DNA of 64,000 bases from Stutzerimonas stutzeri. GTDB taxonomy: Bacteria > Pseudomonadota > Gammaproteobacteria > Pseudomonadales > Pseudomonadaceae. Below the pieces are notes generated by a model, which was given only the letters and a program-made list of their open reading frames with translations, searched no databases and was not told the DNA's origin. The stretch spans positions 1,302,001 through 1,366,000 of the forward strand of contig NZ_JAGQFP010000001.1 of the NCBI RefSeq assembly GCF_019090095.1. The letters run 5' to 3'. Below, one piece after another: positions 39,743-47,643 of this stretch (positions are counted from its first letter, which is position 1; each line of letters opens with the position of its first letter). The translations under genes and the position numbers were made by a program.

Positions 39743-39758
39743 AGCAACATCGGTGCCA
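39743..39758 (-). promoter_or_regulatory. Sigma-54 (-24/-12) promoter for fliE operon
   Basis: On the minus strand the site reads TGGCACCGATGTTGCT. It matches the sigma-54 consensus TGGCACG-N4-TTGCW at all but one base and has exact spacing. It is the best such site in the window. Predicted start is near 39732, about 45 bases ahead of fliE. It should drive fliEFGHIJ. FleQ or FleR, the likely activators, are not in the window. Confidence 0.85.
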
Positions 39759-39978
39759 GGGTTTGCAGGGTGGTCCCAACACCGCCTCGGGCGAGGGACG
39801 AATGGCAGAGCTGAGCGGTTGGCCACTGTTATGCCGATCCGCTCGCTGGCTGTACCGGGACGCGCTTGCGTCGCTTCCCTAGCCTGTATCGATTGACCGC
39901 AACATCGGCTGGCAACCGCAGCATTCGCGATCCGCCAGCCTTTTACACATCGCCGCTCATAGGGAACCGACCCCGCCC

Positions 39979-41166
39979 ATGCCCACCACCACTCTCACAC
40001 CTGTACGGCTTCTCCAGGACAGCTCGGCCTCGAGCGTCGTGGCGGGATTCATCGCCATGCTCACCGGCTACACCAGCTCGCTGGTGCTCATGTTCCAGGC
40101 TGGCCAGGCCGCGGGGCTCAGCGGCGGGCAGATTTCATCGTGGATCTGGTCGCTGTCGATCGGTATGGCGATCTGCAGCATCGGCCTGTCGTTGCGCTAT
40201 CGAACACCCGTCGTCATCGCCTGGTCGACACCTGGCGCCGCCCTGCTGATCAGCAGCCTTCCTGGCGTACCCTACGGGGAAGCGATTGGCGCCTTCGTGT
40301 TCGCCTCGGCGCTGATCGCGCTATGCGGAATCACCGGCAGCTTCGAGCGGCTGATGCGCAAGGTACCCGCCTCACTTGCCGCAGCGCTGTTAGCCGGTGT
40401 GCTGTTCAACATCGGCAGCGAAATATTCCGCGCGGTGGAGGTACAGCCCGTGCTGGTGCTGGCGATGTTTTTCAGCTACCTGCTGGCCAAGCGCGTGCAA
40501 CCGCGTTATGCCGTACTGTCGGCGCTGGTCGTCGGTTGCCTGTTGGCAGGAGGGCTGGGCTTGCTCGATTTCCGACAGCTGAGCCTGGAAGTCGCGGTGC
40601 CGGTCTGGACCACCCCGAGCCTGTCGTTCGCGGCGCTATTCAGCATCGGCATTCCGCTGTTCGTCATCGCAATGGCCTCGCAGAACATGCCCGGTCTGGC
40701 CGTGCTGCGCGCAGAAGGCTACGACGTGCCCGCCTCACCGCTGATCACCAGCACCGGACTCGCATCGGTCCTGCTAGCCCCCTTTGGCTCTCACGGCATC
40801 CATCTGGCGGCCATCACCATGGCCATCTGCAGCGGGCCAGAAGCCCATCCGGACCGCTCACGGCGTTATACGGCGGCGGTCTGGTGTGGCGTCTTCTACG
40901 GCATTGCCGGCATCTTCGGCGCGACCCTGGCCGCGCTGTTTGCCGCGTTCCCGTCGGCGCTGGTGCTGTCCATCGCCGCGCTGGCGCTGCTGGGTTCCAT
41001 CGGCAGTGGCCTGACCCAGGCCATGCTGGCGCCCCGCGAGCGCGAGGCGGCACTGGTGACCTTCATGGTCACCGCATCAGGTCTGAGCCTGTTCGGCATC
41101 GGCTCCGCGCTATGGGGCCTGGTCGCGGGCGGGCTTACATTGTTGATTCTCAACAAGCGGGCCTGA
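39979..41166 (+). CDS. BenE-family benzoate/proton symporter-type transporter
   Basis: This 395-residue inner-membrane protein has about 12 hydrophobic segments and the BenE-family pattern. SVVAGFIAMLTGYTSSLVLM lies at the start; WSTPGAALLISSLPGVPYGE and ASQNMPGLAVLRAEGYDVPA lie in the middle; PFGSHGIHLAAITMAICSGP lies in the later half. The family includes the benzoate/H+ symporter, but many members have unknown substrates and no ben catabolic genes lie nearby. Benzoate specificity is therefore not claimed. It diverges from fliE; the 291-base interval holds the fliE promoter and no other gene. Confidence 0.85.
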   Translation: MPTTTLTPVRLLQDSSASSVVAGFIAMLTGYTSSLVLMFQAGQAAGLSGGQISSWIWSLSIGMAICSIGLSLRYRTPVVIAWSTPGAALLISSLPGVPYGEAIGAFVFASALIALCGITGSFERLMRKVPASLAAALLAGVLFNIGSEIFRAVEVQPVLVLAMFFSYLLAKRVQPRYAVLSALVVGCLLAGGLGLLDFRQLSLEVAVPVWTTPSLSFAALFSIGIPLFVIAMASQNMPGLAVLRAEGYDVPASPLITSTGLASVLLAPFGSHGIHLAAITMAICSGPEAHPDRSRRYTAAVWCGVFYGIAGIFGATLAALFAAFPSALVLSIAALALLGSIGSGLTQAMLAPREREAALVTFMVTASGLSLFGIGSALWGLVAGGLTLLILNKRA

Positions 41167-41219
41167 AGCACAGAGGTTGGACTCGACAAGCCGGCCAACA
41201 GGACGCTGAGTAACCGCTG

Positions 41220-41289
41220 TGTGGGAGCGGTCTTGACCGCATCTATTCACTCTGGTGCTGCCCCATTCGCGGCCGGGACCGCACCCACA
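41220..41289. repeat. REPIN: inverted pair of REP sequences
   Basis: TGTGGGAGCGGTCTTGACCGC (41220-41240) and the inverted copy reading TGTGGGTGCGGTCCCGGCCGC on the other strand (41269-41289) match at 18 of 21 bases. They face each other across a 28-base spacer. GTGGGAGCGG-type REPs in inverted pairs are the REPIN elements of pseudomonads, mobilised by RAYT transposases. No RAYT gene is in this window. Confidence 0.8.
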
Positions 41290-41293
41290 GACT

Positions 41294-41321
41294 CCGCGCC
41301 GCACTTGCGGGTTCGGCGCGG
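41294..41321 (-). terminator. Hairpin directly after the SDR gene
   Basis: Arms CCGCGCCG (41294-41301) and CGGCGCGG (41314-41321) form an 8-base GC stem with a 12-base loop touching the SDR stop codon. No T-tract follows on either strand. It may stabilise or end the convergent benE and SDR transcripts together with the adjacent REPIN. Confidence 0.4.
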
Positions 41322-42083
41322 CTAGATAGCCGTCGCGCCCCCGTCGACCGCAAGCGCATGGCCGGTGGTGAACGCGGCGCCATCGCTACAGAGATAGAGC
41401 ACCGCGGCGGCGATCTCCTCCACCGTACCGATGCGTCCGACCGGGTGCATGGCGGCAGCAAAGTCGGCCTTGCGTGGATCGGCCTCGTAGGCACGGCGGA
41501 ACATGTCGGTGTCGATCACCGCCGGACAGACCGCATTGACCCGGATCTTCTTCTTGGCATATTCGATCGCTGCCGACTTGGTTAGCCCGATCACGGCGTG
41601 CTTGGAAGCCGAATAGATGCTCATCTTCGGCGCCGCACCCAGGCCGGCAACCGAGGCCGTATTGACGATCGCACCGCCACCCTGAGCCAGCATCACCGGC
41701 AACTGATGCTTCATGCACAGCCAGACGCCTTTCACATTGACGCCCATGATGGCGTCGAACTCGGCCTCGCTGCCTTCGGCCAGGCGCCCTTGCTCGATCT
41801 CGATCCCGGCGTTGTTAAAGGCGTAATCGATGCGGCCGAAGCGCGCCACCGCCTGTTCGACCATCGCCTGGACATCGGCGTCGCGAGTGACGTCGCACCG
41901 TACGAACAGGGCCTCGCCGCCGGCGTCATGAATCGCCTGCGCACAGGCAGCGCCGCCCGTTTCGTCAAGGTCGGCCACCACCACCTTAAGGCCTTGTCTT
42001 GCAAACGCCAGTGCCGTCGCGCGGCCAATGCCGGCCGCCGCCCCTGTTACCAACGCCACCTGACCGGAGAAACCCATGCTCAT
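41322..42083 (-). CDS. SDR-family NAD(P)-dependent oxidoreductase
   Basis: This is a classical short-chain dehydrogenase/reductase of 253 residues. The cofactor motif is TGAAAGIG (about 13-20), NNAG lies in YAFNNAGIEIEQ, and the catalytic residues are Ser in NTASVAGLG and YSASK (Tyr and Lys). A conserved PAV[I/V]DTDM segment follows. An acidic residue at the end of strand 2 (VVADLDETGG) suggests NAD(H) preference, by general SDR rules. Start at 42083 has AAGGGT upstream. The substrate is unknown. It is divergent from the oxidoreductase at 42296. Confidence 0.88.
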   Translation of the reverse strand: MSMGFSGQVALVTGAAAGIGRATALAFARQGLKVVVADLDETGGAACAQAIHDAGGEALFVRCDVTRDADVQAMVEQAVARFGRIDYAFNNAGIEIEQGRLAEGSEAEFDAIMGVNVKGVWLCMKHQLPVMLAQGGGAIVNTASVAGLGAAPKMSIYSASKHAVIGLTKSAAIEYAKKKIRVNAVCPAVIDTDMFRRAYEADPRKADFAAAMHPVGRIGTVEEIAAAVLYLCSDGAAFTTGHALAVDGGATAI

Positions 42084-42295
42084 GCTGAAAACCCTTTATA
42101 GATTGAAAAGCTGCGAGTCCGAACGTGACCACAGGCCACGGAGCGGTCATGTTTATACCGCTATCGCGCACGCGGCTTAACAGCTGGCGGGTGATATCAC
42201 TCAGGCGGATGCCAATGCATTCCAGCTCGCCGGCCTTGCTTGCAGCGCCGGGCTCGACGGGCTACACCAAGCTTTTGCCCACCTCAGAGGTCTTC

Positions 42296-43300
42296 ATGAA
42301 CACGACCAACCGCCAGTTTCTCTTGGCCAAGCGCCCTGTCGGCGCTCCGACCCGCGACACCTTCGAGTTCGTCGAAAAACCGCTGGGCGAACCCGGCCCG
42401 AACCAGATTCTCGTCAAGAATGAATACCTGTCGCTCGACCCCGCCATGCGCGGCTGGATGAACGACGCCAAGTCCTACATTCCGCCGGTGGGTATCGGTG
42501 AAGTGATGCGCGCCCTGGGCGTGGGCAAGGTAATCGCATCCCAGCATCCAGGTTTCGCCGAAGGCGATTACGTCAACGGTGCGCTCGGCGTACAGGACTA
42601 TTTTCTTGGCGAGCCGAAAGGCTTCTACAAGGTCGACCCGAACCAGGCGCCGCTGCCACGCTACCTCTCCGCGCTGGGCATGACCGGGATGACCGCCTAT
42701 TTCGGACTGCTGTCCGTGGGTGAACCCAAGGCGGGCGATACCGTGGTTATATCCGGTGCGGCCGGTGCGGTGGGTAGCGTCGCTGGGCAGATCGCGAAGA
42801 TCAAAGGCTGTCGCGTAGTAGGCATTGCCGGCGGCGCCGACAAGTGCCGTTTCCTCGTCGACGAACTGGGCTTCGATGCGGCCATCGATTACAAGAGCGA
42901 AGATGTTGCAGCGGGCCTCAAACGTGAATGTCCCAAGGGCGTCGACGTCTTCTTCGACAACGTCGGCGGCGACATCCTGGATGCCGTGCTGACCCGCATC
43001 GGCGTGGGCGCACGTATCGTCATCTGCGGCGCCATCAGCCAGTACAACAACAAAGAAGCGGTCAAGGGGCCGGCCAACTATCTGTCATTGCTGGTCAACC
43101 GTGCGCGCATGCAGGGCATGGTGGTGATGGACTACGTCTCGCAGTACCCGCAAGCAATGAAGGACATGGCCGGCTGGATGCAGAGCGGAGAACTGAAGAG
43201 CAAGGAAGACATCGTCGAAGGCCTGGAGACCTTCCCCGAGACGCTGATGAAGCTGTTCACCGGCGGCAATTTCGGCAAGCTGGTGCTGAAGGTCAGCTGA
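42296..43300 (+). CDS. MDR-family NADP-dependent oxidoreductase (alkenal/enone reductase type)
   Basis: The 334-residue product belongs to the zinc-free medium-chain reductases related to prostaglandin/leukotriene B4 reductase and CurA. Its N-terminus (PNQILVKNEYLSLDPAMRGW), nucleotide motif GAAGAVGSVAGQIAKIKGCR and SRARMQGM-like segment (VNRARMQGMVVMDY) support this. No zinc-ligand cluster is seen. Family members reduce the C=C bond of enals and enones with NADPH. The ATG at 42296 has GAGG 8 bases upstream; a longer reading starting at 42125 lacks family similarity. Confidence 0.88.
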   Translation: MNTTNRQFLLAKRPVGAPTRDTFEFVEKPLGEPGPNQILVKNEYLSLDPAMRGWMNDAKSYIPPVGIGEVMRALGVGKVIASQHPGFAEGDYVNGALGVQDYFLGEPKGFYKVDPNQAPLPRYLSALGMTGMTAYFGLLSVGEPKAGDTVVISGAAGAVGSVAGQIAKIKGCRVVGIAGGADKCRFLVDELGFDAAIDYKSEDVAAGLKRECPKGVDVFFDNVGGDILDAVLTRIGVGARIVICGAISQYNNKEAVKGPANYLSLLVNRARMQGMVVMDYVSQYPQAMKDMAGWMQSGELKSKEDIVEGLETFPETLMKLFTGGNFGKLVLKVS

Positions 43301-43357
43301 CCTCCCCCCCTCGCAGACGGTTGTCGCACCCGCGACGACCGTCCGCGGCATGATCGT

Positions 43358-44053
43358 TCAAGCCAGCTCGCCGACCACCGCAGCCAACGCCTGGGCGGGG
43401 TCGGCAGCCTGTGCGATGGGACGGCCGATCACCAGATAATCCGAACCCGCCGCCATCGCTTCGGCAGGCGTGAGAATCCGCCGCTGATCGTCCGCCTGGC
43501 TGCCCGCCGGTCGAATCCCCGGTGTCACCAGGCTCAGCTGCGCGAAACGTGCTTTCAGGGCCTGCGCTTCCTGTGCCGAGCACACCAGGCCGTCCAGCCC
43601 CGCCTCCGCGGCCAGTCCGGCCAGACGCAGCACTTGGTCCTGAGGTGCCACATCGAGACCGATGTCGGCCAGATCCGCCTGCTCCATGCTGGTCAGCACC
43701 GTCACGCCGATGAGCAACGGCTTAGAGCCATTCGCCTTGTCCAGGATGTCGCGACAGGCCGTCATCATCCGCCGGCCACCGGAGCAGTGAACATTGACCA
43801 TCCAGACGCCCAACTCGGCTGCAGCGCTGACCGCCATTGCCGTGGTATTGGGGATGTCATGGAATTTCAAGTCGAGAAACACCTCAAAACCTTTAAGCTG
43901 CAGCGCTTCAACGATCTGTGGACCGCAGCGGGTGAACAGTTCCTTGCCGACCTTGACGCGGCATAGCGCCGGATCGAGCTGAGCGGCCAAGGCCAACGCG
44001 GCATCACGGGAAGGAAAATCGAGCGCAACGATGATGGGGGTCTGGCAGGACAT
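43358..44053 (-). CDS. pyrF: Orotidine 5'-phosphate decarboxylase
   Basis: PyrF converts OMP to UMP, the last step of de novo pyrimidine synthesis. The 231-residue TIM barrel has [17 protein letters not shown] at the start. It carries the catalytic Lys/Asp cluster in [12 protein letters not shown] and the phosphate-binding C-terminal motifs [10 protein letters not shown] and [15 protein letters not shown]. All key residues are present. The start at 44053 has GAGGAA upstream; longer readings add unrelated sequence. It is a monocistronic minus-strand gene convergent with the oxidoreductase. Confidence 0.97.
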   Translation of the reverse strand: MSCQTPIIVALDFPSRDAALALAAQLDPALCRVKVGKELFTRCGPQIVEALQLKGFEVFLDLKFHDIPNTTAMAVSAAAELGVWMVNVHCSGGRRMMTACRDILDKANGSKPLLIGVTVLTSMEQADLADIGLDVAPQDQVLRLAGLAAEAGLDGLVCSAQEAQALKARFAQLSLVTPGIRPAGSQADDQRRILTPAEAMAAGSDYLVIGRPIAQAADPAQALAAVVGELA

Positions 44054-44194
44054 GAGGGTTCCTCGGCAATTTCGGCACGCATTGTCGCAGAAAAACCTCA
44101 TCGAGACCGCCCGTTCGTGGTCCGTCCAGGCACGCCGTAGCGCGGCTGAAGACCGTGGCGTAAGGTGACGCACGCCTACAACAGGAGAAAAGAC

Positions 44195-44362
44195 ATGCCC
44201 TGGTACATCTGGTTACTGATCATCCTGGTTCTCGGCATGATCGTCGGGGGGTTATTGGCCTTGCGCGCCGACGCCCGAAAAATCCCGCTGACCGACGAGC
44301 AGAAGAAACGGATCGCCGAACGTAACGCCGAAGCGGACGCCCAAGACGCGCGCGATCGATAG
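44195..44362 (+). CDS. DUF2897 small membrane protein
   Basis: The 55-residue product has one membrane helix (about residues 3-24, with [20 protein letters not shown]). A charged cytoplasmic tail follows ([20 protein letters not shown]). This fits DUF2897 as I know it in pseudomonads, where it often lies near pyrF. AGGAGA precedes the ATG at 44195, so a start 10 codons earlier is rejected. No function is known. Confidence 0.8.
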   Translation: MPWYIWLLIILVLGMIVGGLLALRADARKIPLTDEQKKRIAERNAEADAQDARDR

Positions 44363-44471
44363 CGCGACCGGCCCCGGAACCCCATTGCCCTGAACAATAG
44401 CTGACCCAACAGTCAATGATGGCTTTTGGCCTCTATTCGCGAGATGATTCTGTCTTCCTCAAGGAAGCCTC

Positions 44472-47063
44472 ATGCCGTCGCCCCCGTCGCCGCCAACCCT
44501 CATCAACCCCAAAGCCCAAGCGGCATTCTCCAAACGCATTCTGCCTGGCATCGCGTGCCTGCTGGCCGCTGCCCTGATCGTTGCTGCCGTCGCGATCATG
44601 CACATCGCGCGCACCATCGACCGCGATGCGCTGACCCAGCAGACCGCTCTGGCCGGCAAGGCGTTTGAGGCACGCAAGCGCAACATGGCTCGCCAGGTCG
44701 CCGACAACGCGTTCTGGGGAGACGCCTACGCCAACCTGAGTAAGCGGGTGAATACCGCTTGGGCCTATGACCAACAAAACCTCGGCCCGTCGCTTTACAA
44801 CGACTTCGGCTACGAGGGGCTGTTGGTGGTCGACGGCGATGGCGAAACGACCTATTCGGTGATCCGCGGCAAGCTGGTCCAAGTCGATGCACGCCAATGG
44901 CTCGGCGGCGGGCTGCAGACGCTGCTCGCGCAAGCCCGCGAAGCCGTCGAAGATGACGAGGCTATCGTCGGCCTGCTGACGACGGAGGGGCAGCCGGCGA
45001 TGGTTGCCGCTGCGGTCATGACACCAGGCGGCAGCGACATCGAGCCGATGGCGGGCCCCGCCCCGACCTTGCTGTTCGTCGATGTGCTGGATGCCGACCA
45101 GCTCCGCCAGCTGGGGCATAACTTCATGGTTGAAGGCCTGCGTGTCGATGAGAGGACATCGCGCAGCCATGACGCTTGGCTGGCCTTGCAACGAGTCGAC
45201 GGGACATCCCAACGCTTCACCTGGGACCTGTCGCAGCCGGGACATTATCTGCTGTGGGTGACGCTGCCGGTGCTGGCTGCGGTCACCCTGGGGCTCGGCC
45301 TCCTGGCCTGGCTCCTGCTGCGCCAGGCACTCAAGACCGTGCGTCTCATGGATGCCAACTACGAGCGACTCTCCCGCAGCCGCCAGGCACTGGCCGCCAG
45401 CGAAGCGCGCTTCCGCGACGTGGCCGAAGCCGCGTCGGACTGGATCTGGGAGACCGATCAGAATGCGCGGCTGACCTACCTTTCCAACCGCTTCGAGGAA
45501 ATTACCGGCCATCAGCCAGCCGCCTGGATTGGCCGTCCGTTGATCGACCTGCTGATCAGTGATCATGCCGCCTTGCAGGATTGGCTGGCCGCCCCACACC
45601 AGGCACCGCTGCGCTGCAGCTATCAGGCGGCCAACGGTTGCGAACGCAACTGCCGTTTGTCCGCACGAGCGATCTACCGGGACGACACCCTTCTCGGGTA
45701 CCGAGGCACGGCAAGCGATATCACCGAGGAGACCCGTGCCCAGGCCCGGGTGCAGTACCTGTCGCAGCACGACGCCCTGACCGGCCTGCCGAATCGCAAC
45801 CGCCTGCGCGACTATCTGGATAACAAGCTGGCCACATTAGCCAGCGGATCCAGGCTGGCCGTGCTGTACATCGATCTGGATCGTTTCAAGCCGGTCAACG
45901 ATACGCTGGGCCATGGCGCGGGCGATGAGGTGTTGGTCGGCGTATCCAATCGCCTCAAGCAATGCACCCGGGGCGATGACCTGGTGGCGCGGCTGGGCGG
46001 CGACGAATTTGTCCTGGTCATGAGCCGCCTGCAGCACAACGAAGACGTTCAAGGGCTCTGCGCCCGCATTGTCGAGGCCATTAGCGAGCCCTTCTATTAC
46101 GAAGGCCATCCGATTCACATTGGCGCCAGCGTCGGCATCGCGATGGCGCCAACCGACACTACGCAGGCCAGCGAGCTGCTGCGCTGCGCCGACATCGCGC
46201 TGTATCAGGCCAAGTCCGATGGCCGTGGTACCTGGCGGTTCTACGGCAGCGAGATGGACCAACGCCTGCTCGAACGACGCCATCAGGAGGACGCACTGCG
46301 CGAGGCCATCGCCGACGGCCAGTTCGAGGTGCATTACCAGCCGCGCTACTTCAGCGAAGGCATGCGCATCAATGGCGCCGAAGCGCTGCTGCGCTGGCGT
46401 CACCCGAGCCGCGGCCTGCTCAAGCCGGAGCACTTCATTCCGCTGGCAGAAGAAACCGGCTTGATCGTTCCGCTCGGTGCGTGGGTACTCCGGCAGGCGT
46501 GCACCGAAGCCAGCGAGTGGGCCGATTCACTGATGATTTCGGTCAACCTGTCTCCCTTGCAGCTACGCAACGACGTGCTGCCCGACCTGGTTCGCACCGT
46601 GCTGCACGAAACCGGGCTGGCGGCCCACCGGCTTGAACTGGAAATCACCGAAACGGCGCTGCTCCAGGAAAACCGCCGCACCCTGGATGTGCTCAACGAA
46701 CTGAAGCGCATCGGGGTACGCCTGGCCATGGACGATTTCGGCACTGGCTACTCGTCCCTGAACAACCTGCGCCACTATCCGTTCGACACGATCAAGATCG
46801 ACGGCAGCTTCGTGGTCGGCATGGCGCACTCAAGCGAAGACCACTCCATCGTCAAGGCGCTCATCGACCTCGGTCGCGGGCTGCACATGCGGGTCACCGC
46901 CGAGGGCGTGGAGACGTCCGAGCAGCTGACGCGCCTGGTGGCCGACGGCTGCAGCGAGATCCAGGGCTTTCACATGAGCCACCCGCTGCCAGCGGATGCC
47001 TTGCGCGCCTTGCTGGGAGAAGTCGACAACGAGGCGATCGCGCGCCACGACCCGGTGCGCTAG
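44472..47063 (+). CDS. CHASE4-PAS-GGDEF-EAL cyclic-di-GMP protein
   Basis: This is a dual-domain c-di-GMP enzyme of 863 residues. Membrane helices lie at about 25-45 and 260-290. They bracket a periplasmic CHASE4-like sensor (ADNAFWGDAYANLSKRVNTA, then NDFGYEGLLVVDGDGETTYS). Then come a PAS domain (about 305-420), GGDEF (RLGGDEFVLVMS, with RGDD five residues before it as an inhibitory site), and EAL. EAL residues appear intact: AEALLRW, NLSPLQL, EITET, DDFGTGYSSL, KIDGSF, EGVET and QGFHM. Both synthesis and hydrolysis are thus possible. An AAGGA ribosome site precedes the ATG. The signal sensed is unknown. Confidence 0.92.
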   Translation: MPSPPSPPTLINPKAQAAFSKRILPGIACLLAAALIVAAVAIMHIARTIDRDALTQQTALAGKAFEARKRNMARQVADNAFWGDAYANLSKRVNTAWAYDQQNLGPSLYNDFGYEGLLVVDGDGETTYSVIRGKLVQVDARQWLGGGLQTLLAQAREAVEDDEAIVGLLTTEGQPAMVAAAVMTPGGSDIEPMAGPAPTLLFVDVLDADQLRQLGHNFMVEGLRVDERTSRSHDAWLALQRVDGTSQRFTWDLSQPGHYLLWVTLPVLAAVTLGLGLLAWLLLRQALKTVRLMDANYERLSRSRQALAASEARFRDVAEAASDWIWETDQNARLTYLSNRFEEITGHQPAAWIGRPLIDLLISDHAALQDWLAAPHQAPLRCSYQAANGCERNCRLSARAIYRDDTLLGYRGTASDITEETRAQARVQYLSQHDALTGLPNRNRLRDYLDNKLATLASGSRLAVLYIDLDRFKPVNDTLGHGAGDEVLVGVSNRLKQCTRGDDLVARLGGDEFVLVMSRLQHNEDVQGLCARIVEAISEPFYYEGHPIHIGASVGIAMAPTDTTQASELLRCADIALYQAKSDGRGTWRFYGSEMDQRLLERRHQEDALREAIADGQFEVHYQPRYFSEGMRINGAEALLRWRHPSRGLLKPEHFIPLAEETGLIVPLGAWVLRQACTEASEWADSLMISVNLSPLQLRNDVLPDLVRTVLHETGLAAHRLELEITETALLQENRRTLDVLNELKRIGVRLAMDDFGTGYSSLNNLRHYPFDTIKIDGSFVVGMAHSSEDHSIVKALIDLGRGLHMRVTAEGVETSEQLTRLVADGCSEIQGFHMSHPLPADALRALLGEVDNEAIARHDPVR

Positions 47064-47077
47064 AGGCGCGGAGCCGA

Positions 47078-47620
47078 TCAGCGCTTCAGTTCGAAATTGA
47101 TCTCAGCCCCATCGATCAGGGCGTCTTCCTCGCGCAACCCTTGCAGCAGACGCCCACTCATCTGCAGCGACTTGTCGGATTCACCCGTTTCGAACAGCGG
47201 GGGTAATAACTGCATCGAGGCGGTATCTTCCCGGTCCTCCGGTTCGAGCTCTTCGGCCCAATCCTCCGGAAGGCTGAGGTCAAGCTCAGGTTCGGGCAAC
47301 TCGACGTGTTCTACCGCAACCTTCTTCTTTGGGCTCGTCGGCGCCGCAGCTGCCGGTGCGGGCTTCGTGGCGGCAACCTGCTCGGACGGCAGTTTGTCGG
47401 ACGCTTCGTCGGCAACCGGTTCGAGCTCGATCTCGATAGCTGGCTTCTCCGCGTCGCTGCTGGCGTGATCGGCGGCCGGTTCGAGGGCGGTCACGGGTTC
47501 GCCTTTGCTGGCCGGGGCTTCGACCTTGGGTTTGGCTGGCGGCCCTGGCTGTGAGGGCAGCTTATCGCCGTCACAAGCGACCAACAGGGGAAGCGCCAAC
47601 AACCAACCCAAGCATTTCAT
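47078..47620 (-). CDS. Acidic, proline-rich lipoprotein of unknown function
   Basis: The 180-residue product has a lipoprotein signal (MKCLGWLLALPLLVAC) with lipidated Cys16 followed by Asp17. Asp at +2 is the inner-membrane retention signal in E. coli, though rules differ in Pseudomonas. The mature part is rich in Glu, Ala and Pro, with a low-complexity middle and a conserved-looking C-terminus (SDKSLQMSGRLLQGLREEDA). No domain is recognised. A GGAGG ribosome site precedes the ATG at 47620. It lies 23 bases after the MocR-type regulator and is probably co-transcribed with it. Confidence 0.75.
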   Translation of the reverse strand: MKCLGWLLALPLLVACDGDKLPSQPGPPAKPKVEAPASKGEPVTALEPAADHASSDAEKPAIEIELEPVADEASDKLPSEQVAATKPAPAAAAPTSPKKKVAVEHVELPEPELDLSLPEDWAEELEPEDREDTASMQLLPPLFETGESDKSLQMSGRLLQGLREEDALIDGAEINFELKR

Positions 47621-47643
47621 GGCCAACGCCTCCTTCGATCCTG

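Noticed and set aside
39979..41166. Naming the transporter as benzoate-specific benE
   Set aside because: The family fit is good, but there are no benzoate genes nearby and specificity in this family is not readable from sequence.
44433..45770. A minus-strand open frame of 445 codons opposite the GGDEF-EAL gene
   Set aside because: It has no ribosome site or recognised domain, and it opposes a fully motif-bearing gene.
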